In this document: one piece after another, positions 1 through 7,806 of the stretch | Numbering within the stretch: the stretch's first letter is position 1 | Layout: each line of letters begins with the position of its first letter | Assembly (NCBI GenBank): GCA_025458665.1 | Contig: JALOSG010000015.1 | Coordinates: forward strand, 1-21,580 | Direction of reading: 5' to 3' | Length of the DNA stretch: 21,580 nucleotides | Origin: Serpentinimonas sp. | Lineage (GTDB): Bacteria; Pseudomonadota; Gammaproteobacteria; Burkholderiales; Burkholderiaceae_C | Notes under the pieces: generated by a model | What the model was told of the DNA's origin: nothing | The model's input: the letters and a program-made list of their open reading frames with translations, nothing else | Databases searched by the model: none | Translations under genes and position numbers: made by a program

Positions 1-72
1 CTGGCCGTACCTGGGCTCGATGCCGAGCGCTGCATCGTCTGGATGCGGCCCAGGCCGGCGCAAAACCCGTAA
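1..72 (+). CDS. rsmG: RsmG, 16S rRNA (guanine527-N7)-methyltransferase, C-terminal end only
   Basis: Frame 1 is open from the window edge to a TAA at 70-72. It encodes 23 residues that include VPGLDAERCIVWM. This resembles the last strand of RsmG (E. coli RsmG ends PALDGERHLVVIK). RsmG methylates N7 of G527 in 16S rRNA, and in many proteobacteria it lies just upstream of parA-parB, as here. Only the tail is visible, so the call rests on that short match plus the par neighbours. Confidence 0.72.
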   Translation: MAVPGLDAERCIVWMRPRPAQNP

Positions 73-104
73 ACTCCCACCAGTGACTCTGGAGGGAGAA
101 GCTT

Positions 105-719
105 ATGTGGGGTGTGGCAGATTACGGCGCCTTTGTGGTGGCCATTGTGGTGTTCCTCATGGTGCCCGGGCCGGGCAATGTGGCGCTCATCACATCCACC
201 GGCAAGGGTGGATTTTTGGGTGGCATGGCTGCCACGCTGGGCGTGATTGCCGGCGACCAGGTGCTCATGTGGTTGGCGGTGGCGGGCGTAGCCGCCTTGC
301 TCGCTGCCTATCCGGCGGCATTCAATGCGGTGCAATGGCTGGGTGCTGCCTACCTGGCCTATCTGGGCGTGCGCATGGTGCTGGCCAAGCCGGGCGATGC
401 GCCTGTCATCCAGATACGGCCTGGGCAGTATTTCAGGCAGGCACTCGCCATCACCTTGCTCAACCCCAAGGCCATCGTGTTCTACATGGCTTTCTTCCCC
501 TTGTTTGTGGATCCGGCCCTACACCAGGGCTTGCTCACTTTCGGCTTCATGGCCCTGACCATCGCCTTGCTCACCTTGCTGTACGGACTGGTGGTGGTGG
601 GCCTGACCCACACGCTGGCTGAACGGCTGCGCGCTCAGCCTAAAATCGGCCAGGCGCTGGAAAAGCTGGCCGGCGTCTGCCTCATTGGTTTTGGCATCAA
701 GCTGGCTTTGTCCCGGTAA
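105..719 (+). CDS. LysE/RhtB family amino-acid exporter
   Basis: A 204-residue, very hydrophobic protein with about six predicted membrane segments. The N-terminal helix ends in VPGPGNVALITSTGKGG, the P-G-P family signature of LysE/RhtB exporters, and LLNPKAIVFYMAFFPLF near the middle is the second conserved family stretch. Such proteins pump amino acids or derivatives such as homoserine, threonine or lysine out of the cytoplasm; the substrate cannot be read here. The ATG start follows a strong GGAGGGAGAA ribosome-binding site. The gene sits 32 bp after rsmG and 136 bp before parA, on the same strand. It is distinct from the ArgO-like member of the same superfamily at 18618-19298. Confidence 0.9.
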   Translation: MWGVADYGAFVVAIVVFLMVPGPGNVALITSTGKGGFLGGMAATLGVIAGDQVLMWLAVAGVAALLAAYPAAFNAVQWLGAAYLAYLGVRMVLAKPGDAPVIQIRPGQYFRQALAITLLNPKAIVFYMAFFPLFVDPALHQGLLTFGFMALTIALLTLLYGLVVVGLTHTLAERLRAQPKIGQALEKLAGVCLIGFGIKLALSR

Positions 720-855
720 ATGCATGCGGCGGCGCGTCGGCTGATGCTGCGCCAGGGCGCATTCTGTGCACTGTGCCCGCATTTCCTCTCCCGTGCCTGA
801 GCCCATCGCTCCTTACTCGCCTCACCCGTCACCCTAGCCAGAGAACACAGCGCCC

Positions 856-1626
856 ATGGCCAAGATTTTTTGTGTTGCCAACCAGAAGGGCGGCGTCGGG
901 AAAACCACCACCACGGTGAACCTGGCCGCCGGACTGGCCAAGATCGGCCAGCGCGTACTGCTGGTGGACATGGACCCGCAGGGCAACGCCACCATGGGCT
1001 CGGGCGTGAGCAAACGAGACCTCGCACTCACCGTGTACGACGTGCTGCTGGAGTCGGCCTCGGTGCGCGAAGCGGCGGTGCTGTCGGAGTCCTGCGGCTA
1101 CCACGTGCTGGGCGCCAACCGCGAGCTGGCCGGTGCCGAGGTGGAGCTGGTGGAGCTGGAGCGGCGCGAAAAGCGCCTGAAAGCCGCCCTGGCCGAGGTG
1201 GATGCCGATCACGACTTCGTGCTGATCGATTGCCCGCCCAGTCTGAGCATGCTGACCCTGAACGGCCTGTGTGCCGCCCACGGTGTGGTGGTGCCCATGC
1301 AGTGCGAATACTTTGCGCTGGAGGGGCTGAGCGACCTGGTCAACACCATCAAGCAGGTGCATGCCAACCTGAACCGCGACCTCAAGATCATTGGCCTGCT
1401 GCGCGTCATGTACGACCCCCGCATCACCCTGCAGCAGCAGGTGAGCGACCAGCTGAAGGACCACTTCGGCGACAAGGTGTTCGATACCGTCATTCCGCGC
1501 AACGTGCGCCTGGCCGAGGCGCCCAGCTACGGGCTCCCCGGCGTGGTGTTCGACCCGGCGGCCAAAGGCAGCCAGGCCTTTGTCACTTTCGCCCGCGAGA
1601 TGGTGGAGCGGATTGACCGGCTATGA
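856..1626 (+). CDS. parA: ParA/Soj chromosome-partitioning ATPase
   Basis: A 256-residue MinD/ParA-type ATPase. The deviant Walker A motif KGGVGKTT is at residues 11-18, the Walker A' segment DMDPQGN at 38-44 and Walker B FVLID at 121-125. There is no N-terminal DNA-binding extension, so it is the short chromosomal (Soj) type. ParA binds DNA non-specifically in its ATP form and is released by ParB-parS, moving replication origins apart. The ribosome-binding site is weak (GAGA about 12 bases before ATG). The genes after it (hydrolase, parB, methyltransferase) are closely spaced on the same strand, so one operon is likely. Confidence 0.96.
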   Translation: MAKIFCVANQKGGVGKTTTTVNLAAGLAKIGQRVLLVDMDPQGNATMGSGVSKRDLALTVYDVLLESASVREAAVLSESCGYHVLGANRELAGAEVELVELERREKRLKAALAEVDADHDFVLIDCPPSLSMLTLNGLCAAHGVVVPMQCEYFALEGLSDLVNTIKQVHANLNRDLKIIGLLRVMYDPRITLQQQVSDQLKDHFGDKVFDTVIPRNVRLAEAPSYGLPGVVFDPAAKGSQAFVTFAREMVERIDRL

Positions 1627-1638
1627 GGCGGTACCCGC

Positions 1639-2217
1639 GTGTCTGAGTCCCTCATCCACCGCCAGGCGGCCGCCCCCGCGCGCGTGCTGGTGCTGCCCGG
1701 CTGGCAGGGCAGTGGCCCGGAGCACTGGCAAAGCCGCTGGGAGCAACGCTACGGCTACCAGCGCGTGCAGCAGCACGACTGGATGAACCCCCTGCGCGGC
1801 GACTGGATGGCCCAACTGGAAGAGGCGGTGCTGCAAGACGACACGCCGGCGGTGCTGGTGGCCCACAGCCTGGGCTGCGTGCTGGTGGCCGCATGGGCGG
1901 CGCACAGCCGCCACATTGCCCGGGTGCGTGCCACCCTGCTGGTGGCCCCCGGCGATACCGAACACCCCGACCTGGCCGCCCGCCTGCCGGGCTGGGCGCC
2001 CATCGTGCGGCAGCGGCTGCCCTTTGCCAGCCTGCTGCTGGCCAGCAGCAACGACCCGTATTGCACCCTGGAGCGGGCGCAGCACCTGGCCGAGGCCTGG
2101 GGCTGTGGTTTCCGCTCTCTGGGTGATCTGGGCCACATCAACGCCGAATCCGGGCTGGGCGACTGGCCCGAAGGCCACGCCCTGCTGGCACCCTGGCTCG
2201 GCGAGCCCACGGCCTGA
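1639..2217 (+). CDS. RBBP9/YdeN-type small alpha/beta serine hydrolase
   Basis: A 192-residue alpha/beta hydrolase of the Ser_hydrolase (RBBP9/YdeN) family. A complete catalytic triad is visible: Ser77 in the nucleophile elbow AHSLGC, Asp139 in SSNDPYC and His166 in DLGHINAESG. The N-terminal stretch VLVLPGWQGSGPEHWQSRWE and the GLGDWPEG segment after the His are typical of the family. The start is GTG, 12 bases after the parA stop, and parB starts 22 bases after its stop. It is therefore embedded between parA and parB. The natural substrate of bacterial members is generally unknown, and a role in partitioning is only suggested by position. Confidence 0.9.
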   Translation: MSESLIHRQAAAPARVLVLPGWQGSGPEHWQSRWEQRYGYQRVQQHDWMNPLRGDWMAQLEEAVLQDDTPAVLVAHSLGCVLVAAWAAHSRHIARVRATLLVAPGDTEHPDLAARLPGWAPIVRQRLPFASLLLASSNDPYCTLERAQHLAEAWGCGFRSLGDLGHINAESGLGDWPEGHALLAPWLGEPTA

Positions 2218-2239
2218 ACACACAACAAGGAACACCCAC

Positions 2240-3232
2240 ATGGTCACCAAGAAACCCAAGGGACTCGGGCGCGGCCTGGAAGCACTGCTCGGCCCCAAGC
2301 TCGATGTGTCTGCAGAAGGCCCCGCCAGCACCGACCTGCCCAGCGTGCTGGCCCTGACCGACCTCGTGCCCGGCATCTACCAGCCGCGCACCCGCATGGA
2401 CGAGGGCGCGCTGTACGAGCTGGCCGAGAGCATCAAGGCGCAGGGCATCATGCAGCCGATCCTGGTGCGGCGCGTGGACGACGCCGAGGGCGAGCAGCGC
2501 GCCAACGCCTGGCTGAGCAGCCAGGGCCTGCCCGCCGTGAACCGGGGTGCCCGCCCGCTGTACGAAATCATTGCCGGCGAACGCCGCTTCCGCGCGGCCC
2601 GACTGGCCGGCCTTTCGGAAGTGCCGGTGCTGGTGCGCGATGTGCCCAACGAGTCGGCGGCGGCCATGGCGCTGATCGAGAACATCCAGCGCGAAGACCT
2701 AAATCCGCTGGAAGAAGCCCAAGGTTTGCAACGCCTCGTGAAGGAGTTTGCGCTCACTCACGAACAGGCTGCGCAGGCGGTGGGGCGCTCGCGCAGTGCG
2801 GCCAGCAACCTGCTGCGCCTGCTCAACCTGGCCGAGCCGGTGCAGACCATGCTCATGGCCGGCGACATCGACATGGGGCATGCCCGCGCCTTGCTGAGCC
2901 TGGACCGCGCCACCCAGATCACCGCGGCCAGCCAGATCAATGCACGCAAACTCTCGGTGCGCGAGGCGGAAAGTCTGGTGAAAAAGCTGGGCGCCGAATT
3001 CGCGCTCACGCCGCAAAAGCCCAAGAAGGAAAAGTCGCGCGACATCCGCCGGGTGGAGGAAGAGTTGTCGGACCTGCTGGCCGCCGATGTGGAAGTGCGG
3101 GTGAAGAAGCGTGTGAAGCGCCACGGCCGTACCGAAGAGCAGGGCGAGCTGGCCATCCAGTTCGGCTCGCTCGATGAACTCAATGGCCTGATTGAGCGCC
3201 TGCGCGCCGTGGACCCCGCACGCGGCGCCTGA
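2240..3232 (+). CDS. parB: ParB/Spo0J chromosome-partitioning protein (CTP-dependent clamp)
   Basis: A 330-residue ParB. The N-terminus KPKGLGRGLEALLG is the ParA-interacting segment of chromosomal ParBs. The ParB/Srx domain carries IYQPRTRMDEGALYELAESI (about 47-65), the CTP-binding box GERRFRA (113-119) and ENIQREDLN (147-155). A helix-turn-helix that reads parS is at about 172-196, followed by a lysine/arginine-rich linker and a C-terminal dimer domain. An extra stretch of roughly 25 residues (about 81-107) separates the ILVRRV strand from YEIIAGERR, where most ParBs have only a short turn. The start is the ATG at 2240; the same frame is open upstream, but that stretch overlaps the hydrolase gene. 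No parS site is visible in the window. Confidence 0.96.
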   Translation: MVTKKPKGLGRGLEALLGPKLDVSAEGPASTDLPSVLALTDLVPGIYQPRTRMDEGALYELAESIKAQGIMQPILVRRVDDAEGEQRANAWLSSQGLPAVNRGARPLYEIIAGERRFRAARLAGLSEVPVLVRDVPNESAAAMALIENIQREDLNPLEEAQGLQRLVKEFALTHEQAAQAVGRSRSAASNLLRLLNLAEPVQTMLMAGDIDMGHARALLSLDRATQITAASQINARKLSVREAESLVKKLGAEFALTPQKPKKEKSRDIRRVEEELSDLLAADVEVRVKKRVKRHGRTEEQGELAIQFGSLDELNGLIERLRAVDPARGA

Positions 3233-3233
3233 G

Positions 3234-3992
3234 ATGCGCCGAGGCTGGTTCCTGCCCTGGCCGCTGCCCGCCGTGGCGGTGTGGCTGGGTGCCTGGGGTT
3301 GGTACGCCGGCCTGCTGGCGCTGGGTTTGCCCCGGCCCGCTGCTGTGTTGCTGGCTGCCGTGCTGGGGCTGCTGGCCAGCTTCTGGGCAGACTCCCGCTG
3401 GCGCCGCGGCATCATTGCGCTGGGGTTTCCGCTCTCCTGGGTGCTGCTGTCCCTGAACTACGGCGCGGGTTTGTCGCCGTGGTGGTGGCTGTTGCCCGCT
3501 GCCGTGTTCCTGTTGCTCTACCCGCCGCGTGCCTGGAAAGACGCGCCGCTGTACCCCACGCCGCCCGAGGCCTTCGACGGGCTGCGCAGCAAGGTGCTTC
3601 TGCCGCCAGCGGCGCGCGTGCTCGACGCCGGCTGCGGCCTGGGCCACGGCCTGCAGGCCCTGGAGCGCGCCTACCCCGATGCCCGCCTGGTGGGCATAGA
3701 GCGCAGCTGGCCCTTGCGCCTGCTGTGCGCCGCCCGCGTGCCGCACGCCACGGTGCGCCACGGAGATATCTGGGCCGAAGACTGGTCGGGCTACGACCTC
3801 GTGTACCTGTTCCAGCGCCCCGAGAGCATGCCCGGCGCCTGGGAGAAAGCCCGGCGCGAACTGCGCCCCGGAGCCTGGCTGGCCAGCCTGGAGTTTCCCG
3901 TGCCCGAGGTCACGGCCACCGAGGTGTGGGACTGCCCGGACGGCCGCACGCTCTGGCTGTACCAGCCACGGACGGCTGCTGCAGCGTCCTGA
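3234..3992 (+). CDS. Membrane-anchored class I SAM-dependent methyltransferase
   Basis: A 252-residue protein with two parts. Residues 1-100 hold three hydrophobic segments (about 10-32, 34-52 and 60-97, the last probably two helices). Residues 120-252 form a Rossmann-type methyltransferase domain with motif I RVLDAGCGLGHG (128-139), an acidic end of strand 2 at GIERS (154-158) and a motif IV-like DLVYLFQRPESM. It starts one base after the parB stop (TGAGATG), so it is translationally coupled to parB. The membrane part suggests action at the inner face of the cytoplasmic membrane; the substrate is unknown. It ends 16 bp from the convergent FAD oxidase gene. Confidence 0.82.
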   Translation: MRRGWFLPWPLPAVAVWLGAWGWYAGLLALGLPRPAAVLLAAVLGLLASFWADSRWRRGIIALGFPLSWVLLSLNYGAGLSPWWWLLPAAVFLLLYPPRAWKDAPLYPTPPEAFDGLRSKVLLPPAARVLDAGCGLGHGLQALERAYPDARLVGIERSWPLRLLCAARVPHATVRHGDIWAEDWSGYDLVYLFQRPESMPGAWEKARRELRPGAWLASLEFPVPEVTATEVWDCPDGRTLWLYQPRTAAAAS

Positions 3993-4008
3993 CCGTCCGA
4001 CAGAGCGT

Positions 4009-5433
4009 TCAACCCGCGAAAATCTTCCCCGGGTTCATGATGTTGTCCGGGTCCAGCGCCTGCTTCAGGGTGCGCATCATGTCGATGGCGCCATCGCCGG
4101 CTTCGGTGCGCAGGAAGTCCATCTTGTGCAGGCCCACGCCGTGTTCCCCGGTGCAGGTGCCTTCCAGCGCCAGCGCGCGGCCCACCAGCTGGTGGTTCAG
4201 GGCTTCGGCAATGCGGCGTTCCTCGGCGTTGTCCGGGTCGATCAGGTAGCCGAAGTGGAAGTTGCCATCGCCCACGTGGCCCACCAGGAAGTAGGGCAAT
4301 CCGGAAGCATCGGCTTCGGCCACGGAGTCCAGCAGGCAGTCGGCCAGGCGCGAAATGGGCACGCAGGTGTCGGTGGAAATGGCGCGGCAGCCGGGCTTGC
4401 TCTGTATGGCGGCAAAGTAGGCGTTGTGGCGCGCGGTCCAGAGCCGGGTGCGGTCTTCCGGCGTGGTGGCCCACTCGAAGGCCTGTCCGCCCATGTCGGC
4501 GGCCAGCTCCTGCACCATCTCGGCCTGTTCCTTCACGCTGGCCGGCGAGCCGTGGAACTCCATGAGCAGCATGGGTTCTTCGCGCAGGCTGAGCTTGGAG
4601 TGGGCGTTCACCATGCCCACCGTTTTGCCGTCCAGCAGTTCGCAGCGGGCAATCGGAATACCCATCTGGATGATCTGGATGGTGGTGCGCACCGCCGCCT
4701 CGATGCTGGGGAACGAGCAGGTGGCTGCCGAAATGGCTTCGGGCAGCGGATAGAGCTTGAGCGAAACCTCGGTGATGATGCCCAGCGTGCCTTCGCTGCC
4801 CACCATCAGGCGGGTCAGGTCGTAGCCGGCGCTGCTTTTCTTGGCGCGGGTGCCGGTGCGGATGATGTCGCCGCGCGCCGTGACCACTTCCAGTGCCAGC
4901 ACGTTCTCGCGCATGGTGCCGTAGCGCACGGCGTTGGTGCCGCTGGCCCGGGTGGCGGCCATGCCACCGATGGAGGCGTCCGCGCCTGGGTCGATGGGGA
5001 AGAACAGCCCGTCGGATTTCACCGCCTCGTTCACCGCCTTGCGCGTCACGCCCGGCTGCACCGTGACCGTCAGGTCTTCGGGGTGCACGGCCAGCACGCG
5101 GTTCATGCGGCTCACGTCGATGCTGATGCCGCCCTGCACCGCCAGCAAATGCCCTTCGAGCGAGGAACCCACCCCAAACGGGATCACGGGCACCTTGTGC
5201 GCGGCGGCCAGTTTCACGGCATCGGCCACGTCCTGGGTGGACTCGGCAAACACCACCGCCGACGGGGGCGGCACGGTGGTGAAGGCGGATTCGTCGCGGC
5301 CGTGCTGTTCGCGCACCGCCAGCGCGGTGGAGCACTGGGCGCCAAAGCGTTCCTTCAGGGCGGCAATGAGTGCATCGGGCACATCGCGCAATTGCACTTC
5401 GGGCAGCAGGTGGGCGGGCAGTGGGGCGTTCAT
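4009..5433 (-). CDS. FAD-linked oxidase, GlcD / D-lactate dehydrogenase (Dld) type
   Basis: A 474-residue flavoprotein of the PCMH-type FAD-binding family (COG0277). The FAD domain shows PFGVGSSLEGH (85-95) and DPGADASIGGMAATRASGTN (148-167). The C-terminal domain has the HVGDGNFHF metal/substrate-binding segment and GEHGVGLHKMDFL, and ends in NIMNPGKIF. This layout fits D-2-hydroxyacid dehydrogenases such as GlcD or cytochrome-linked D-lactate dehydrogenase, which oxidise D-lactate or glycolate to the 2-oxoacid. No partner subunits (GlcE, GlcF) are nearby, so a single-subunit D-lactate dehydrogenase is somewhat favoured. The ATG is preceded by GGAG. It is divergent from the cobalamin adenosyltransferase gene. 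Confidence 0.9.
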   Translation of the reverse strand: MNAPLPAHLLPEVQLRDVPDALIAALKERFGAQCSTALAVREQHGRDESAFTTVPPPSAVVFAESTQDVADAVKLAAAHKVPVIPFGVGSSLEGHLLAVQGGISIDVSRMNRVLAVHPEDLTVTVQPGVTRKAVNEAVKSDGLFFPIDPGADASIGGMAATRASGTNAVRYGTMRENVLALEVVTARGDIIRTGTRAKKSSAGYDLTRLMVGSEGTLGIITEVSLKLYPLPEAISAATCSFPSIEAAVRTTIQIIQMGIPIARCELLDGKTVGMVNAHSKLSLREEPMLLMEFHGSPASVKEQAEMVQELAADMGGQAFEWATTPEDRTRLWTARHNAYFAAIQSKPGCRAISTDTCVPISRLADCLLDSVAEADASGLPYFLVGHVGDGNFHFGYLIDPDNAEERRIAEALNHQLVGRALALEGTCTGEHGVGLHKMDFLRTEAGDGAIDMMRTLKQALDPDNIMNPGKIFAG

Positions 5434-5447
5434 GTGGTGTCTCCGTC

Positions 5448-5466
5448 GGATAATGGAAGATTATCC
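5448..5466. promoter_or_regulatory. Inverted repeat in the divergent oxidase/adenosyltransferase promoter region
   Basis: GGATAAT and its exact reverse complement ATTATCC are separated by 5 bases (GGAAG). The element lies inside the 61-bp gap between two divergent start codons. Each arm contains GATAAT, a good -10-like hexamer, one per strand. It could be a repressor operator, a pair of face-to-face -10 elements, or both. No matching -35 was convincing. Confidence 0.5.
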
Positions 5467-5494
5467 AACCTCATGCCACCGCAAGGAAAGCCAT

Positions 5495-6058
5495 ATGGGC
5501 AACCGCCTCACGCAGATAGCCACCCGCACCGGAGACGCCGGCACCACCGGGCTGGGCGACAACTCGCGCGTTTCCAAGAACAGCCTGCGCGTGCACGCCA
5601 TGGGCGATGTGGACGAACTGAACTCCCACATCGGCGTGCTGCTGTGCGAAACCATGCCGCAAGAGGTGCGAACCCTGCTGGTGGAGATACAGCACCAGCT
5701 GTTCAATCTGGGCGGGGAGCTGTCCATTCCCGGTTTCGAACTGCTCAAGCCCGAGGCCGTACTGGCCCTGGACGAAGCGCTGGAGCACCACAACGCGGCA
5801 CTGCCCAAGTTGCAGGAATTCATTCTTCCGGCCGGTAATCGCGCGGCCAGTCTGGCGCATGTGTGCCGCACCGTGGCCCGCCGCGCCGAACGCGCCGTGG
5901 TGGCGCTGGGCAACGAGGAGGCCATCAAGGATGCGCCGCGCCAGTACCTCAACCGCCTGAGCGACCTGATGTTCGTGCTGGCCCGCGTGCTCAACCGCAT
6001 GGACGGCGGCGACGATGTGTACTGGAAAAGCCAGCGCATGGCCAGCGCAGCGGAATAG
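5495..6058 (+). CDS. Cob(I)alamin adenosyltransferase, PduO type
   Basis: A 187-residue PduO-type ATP:cob(I)alamin adenosyltransferase, which transfers the adenosyl group of ATP to cobalt to make coenzyme B12. The N-terminal ATP-binding motif TRTGDAGTTGLGDNSRVSK (10-28), the segment SLAHVCRTVARRAER (119-133) and YLNRLSDLMFVLARVLNR (151-168) match the family signatures. The start is the ATG after AAGGAAAG; the same frame is open far upstream, but that stretch is antisense to the oxidase gene. No B12 riboswitch fits in the short leader. No B12-dependent mutase or B12 synthesis gene lies nearby, so the cofactor's user is elsewhere. Confidence 0.94.
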   Translation: MGNRLTQIATRTGDAGTTGLGDNSRVSKNSLRVHAMGDVDELNSHIGVLLCETMPQEVRTLLVEIQHQLFNLGGELSIPGFELLKPEAVLALDEALEHHNAALPKLQEFILPAGNRAASLAHVCRTVARRAERAVVALGNEEAIKDAPRQYLNRLSDLMFVLARVLNRMDGGDDVYWKSQRMASAAE

Positions 6059-6083
6059 TCTGCGGCCAAGACCGGCCCGCCAC

Positions 6084-6131
6084 AGCGGCGGGAAGAGCGA
6101 CGGGAAGCGCGGCGGGAAGCGCGGCGGCAAA
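6084..6131. repeat. Four imperfect 12-bp tandem repeats
   Basis: Four consecutive units of the form (A/C)GCGRCGGSAAR lie in the 107-bp gap between the adenosyltransferase stop and the hipA stop. Read on the + strand they encode GGKSDGKRGGKRGGKK, like the basic Gly-Lys-Arg tails of RNA-binding proteins. No start or upstream domain belongs to that frame. It may be a low-complexity repeat or the leftover tail of a lost gene. Confidence 0.6.
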
Positions 6132-6165
6132 AAAGGCCTGTCGCCTAGCCGCGGGCGGGCGTTCT

Positions 6166-7428
6166 CTACCGAGCTGCTGACCGGTATTCTGCGTGTGCGG
6201 AGAACGCCCCGGCGGTAAGTTCCACATCGCCGCGGGCAATGCCGACCTGCCGGGCCAGGCTTTCCCACCCGTCGACGACAGAGGCAACTTCTTCGACAAT
6301 CTGCATACCCCGTTCTTCACTCAGCCCGTAGAAGGCAGCGGTGGTCAGAACTGTTTGTAGGCTCGGACGGTTGTCTCCGTCGTCGATGTTGAGGACGTGT
6401 TCCGCCTTGTCGATGTTCGGATTTACGTCGAACGCCGGCGCTAGGCGCCAGCCTGTCGCACCCAGAATGAACCCATGATTGCGCAGGTGGTCGTCTCTGT
6501 TCCCAACAGCCACGTTGAACGCCACCCTGCGGAATAGCTGCTCCAAGTCGGCACTCACATGTGCGCCGTCGCCCTTGCCCCGAAGAAACTGGGCCAGCTC
6601 CAAGTAGCTGGTCCCCTCGCTCTGCTCCTTGCGAAGCATGGTCATCGCGGAGGCATAAAACCGTCGCGCTCCGTCGGCGCGGTCAAAACGCTGCACGCAG
6701 AAGGTGTGGAACTCATTGTTAAGCCGCATTGCCTTTGCGGCAGGAACATCCACCCCCGCCTTCAACGCAAGACCGTGTACCACGAGCTCCCAGGCGCCGA
6801 TATCCCGGTCGTCGTCTCGCGCCGGGAATTTGCCAATCCACAGGGAGCCATCCGCCTCCGTGAAATTGGCTTTCGGCCTTGCGCCACCTAAAGATGCGCC
6901 AGGGGCAACCAACACGGACAGCCATATACGCAAAGCGTCAAGGTCGTCAATGCGCCGGCTGCTCAGTTGGTACGCCACCGCCTCCAGTTCGCGCAGTGTC
7001 GTGCTGGGCGGCGCGGCCATCTTCTCGTTACCCAGGAATTCCTCGGTGCCGGCAAGCCGAAAGCGCAGCGCACCCTGCCGGGTGAAGTCCTGTACCCCGA
7101 TCAGGAAGTCCCACGCGTACAGCGTCCGCGGCGCGCGTTTCTCGTCCTTGGCCTGCAGCGCCTCTCGCCGCTTCATCAGCGTCTGGCCCCAGCGGTCAGG
7201 GGCGGAGTCCAGGAAGATGCCGAAGTTACCCAGTTCGGGCTTGGGAAAGAACGGGGCATCGTCCAGCGATAAGTCGGGGTCCAGTGCGAATGCTCGCGCG
7301 TCGCCCAGCCATCCGCGTTCGTATTGGAAGCGAATCTGTCCGCGGTCGTGTGCCAAAGTGCCGACCAGGCATGGCGGCCCCAGGTCGCCATCGAGCCAGA
7401 CCTCCAAGGTGTTGTCTTGATGGTTCAT
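6166..7428 (-). CDS. hipA: HipA-family serine/threonine kinase toxin
   Basis: A 420-residue HipA-fold kinase. The N-terminal HipA subdomain carries GNFGIFLDSAPDRWG (68-81). The Gly-rich loop GASLGGARPK (177-186) holds Ser179, the place where E. coli HipA autophosphorylates Ser150 to switch itself off. Lys200 in WIGKFP fits the ATP-binding lysine, the catalytic loop NRDDHLRNH is at 310-318 (Asp312) and the metal-binding AFDVNP at 332-337 (Asp334). All key residues are present, so an active kinase is expected. Known HipA kinases phosphorylate aminoacyl-tRNA synthetases, mainly GltX, and cause growth arrest; the target here is not shown. It overlaps the upstream hipB by 4 bp (ATGA), so the two are coupled. 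Confidence 0.92.
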   Translation of the reverse strand: MNHQDNTLEVWLDGDLGPPCLVGTLAHDRGQIRFQYERGWLGDARAFALDPDLSLDDAPFFPKPELGNFGIFLDSAPDRWGQTLMKRREALQAKDEKRAPRTLYAWDFLIGVQDFTRQGALRFRLAGTEEFLGNEKMAAPPSTTLRELEAVAYQLSSRRIDDLDALRIWLSVLVAPGASLGGARPKANFTEADGSLWIGKFPARDDDRDIGAWELVVHGLALKAGVDVPAAKAMRLNNEFHTFCVQRFDRADGARRFYASAMTMLRKEQSEGTSYLELAQFLRGKGDGAHVSADLEQLFRRVAFNVAVGNRDDHLRNHGFILGATGWRLAPAFDVNPNIDKAEHVLNIDDGDNRPSLQTVLTTAAFYGLSEERGMQIVEEVASVVDGWESLARQVGIARGDVELTAGAFSAHAEYRSAAR

Positions 7429-7802
7429 GCCGCGCTCCCGGTGCCATCCGGGCGGCTGGCAGGAGTCGGCGACGCATGGGTGGCAGGTCGCCGGCGTCGC
7501 GGTCCTGAGGCCGGCGCAACGAGCGCCAAATCTTGCAGCTTTCGGCCGACCTTGTCGTCCGCAGCCAGAGCATTGATGTCGGTCTCGAGACCCAGGACCG
7601 CCATGACCCGCAAGTAAGTGGCCAAGGTGGCTCCCGGGTCGCCCGCCTCCACTTTGTAGAGAGAGGTTCGCGAGATGCCCGCCCGCTGAGCGACTACGGC
7701 GTTGCTCAGCGTTCGCCGCATACGCGCAAGCTTCAGCCGCTCTCCCAGCTGGGAAAGTAGCTTCTGCTCCTGCGGAAAAACGATGGGCGGCTTGCGTGGC
7801 AT
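7425..7802 (-). CDS. hipB: HipB-type XRE-family antitoxin/repressor
   Basis: A 125-residue DNA-binding protein with an XRE helix-turn-helix at about residues 16-72 (GERLKLARMRRTLSN...VVAQRAGISRTSLYKVEAG). A tail rich in Arg, Pro and Ala (RRRRPATHASPTP) is probably flexible. It should neutralise the HipA kinase encoded directly after it and repress the operon. The ATG at 7802 is chosen because a consensus -10 (TATAAT, 7814-7809) ends 6 bases before it; a longer reading from 7832 would place the promoter inside the gene. No Shine-Dalgarno sequence precedes 7802, which agrees with leaderless translation. Confidence 0.88.
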   Translation of the reverse strand: MPRKPPIVFPQEQKLLSQLGERLKLARMRRTLSNAVVAQRAGISRTSLYKVEAGDPGATLATYLRVMAVLGLETDINALAADDKVGRKLQDLALVAPASGPRRRRPATHASPTPASRPDGTGSAA

Positions 7803-7806
7803 TCCG

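Noticed and set aside
5434..5494. Cobalamin riboswitch before the adenosyltransferase
   Set aside because: The 61-bp gap is far too short for a B12 aptamer and shows only the 7-bp palindrome.
4126..5838. 570-codon + strand ORF and similar long antisense ORFs over rlmL, rpoN, argS and speB
   Set aside because: They are shadows of strongly conserved genes on the other strand, with Gly/Ala/His/Arg-rich composition typical of high-GC antisense frames.
6015..6218. + strand ORF containing the GGKRGGKR repeat
   Set aside because: It starts inside the adenosyltransferase gene in another frame and ends inside hipA antisense; only the tandem repeat itself is supported.
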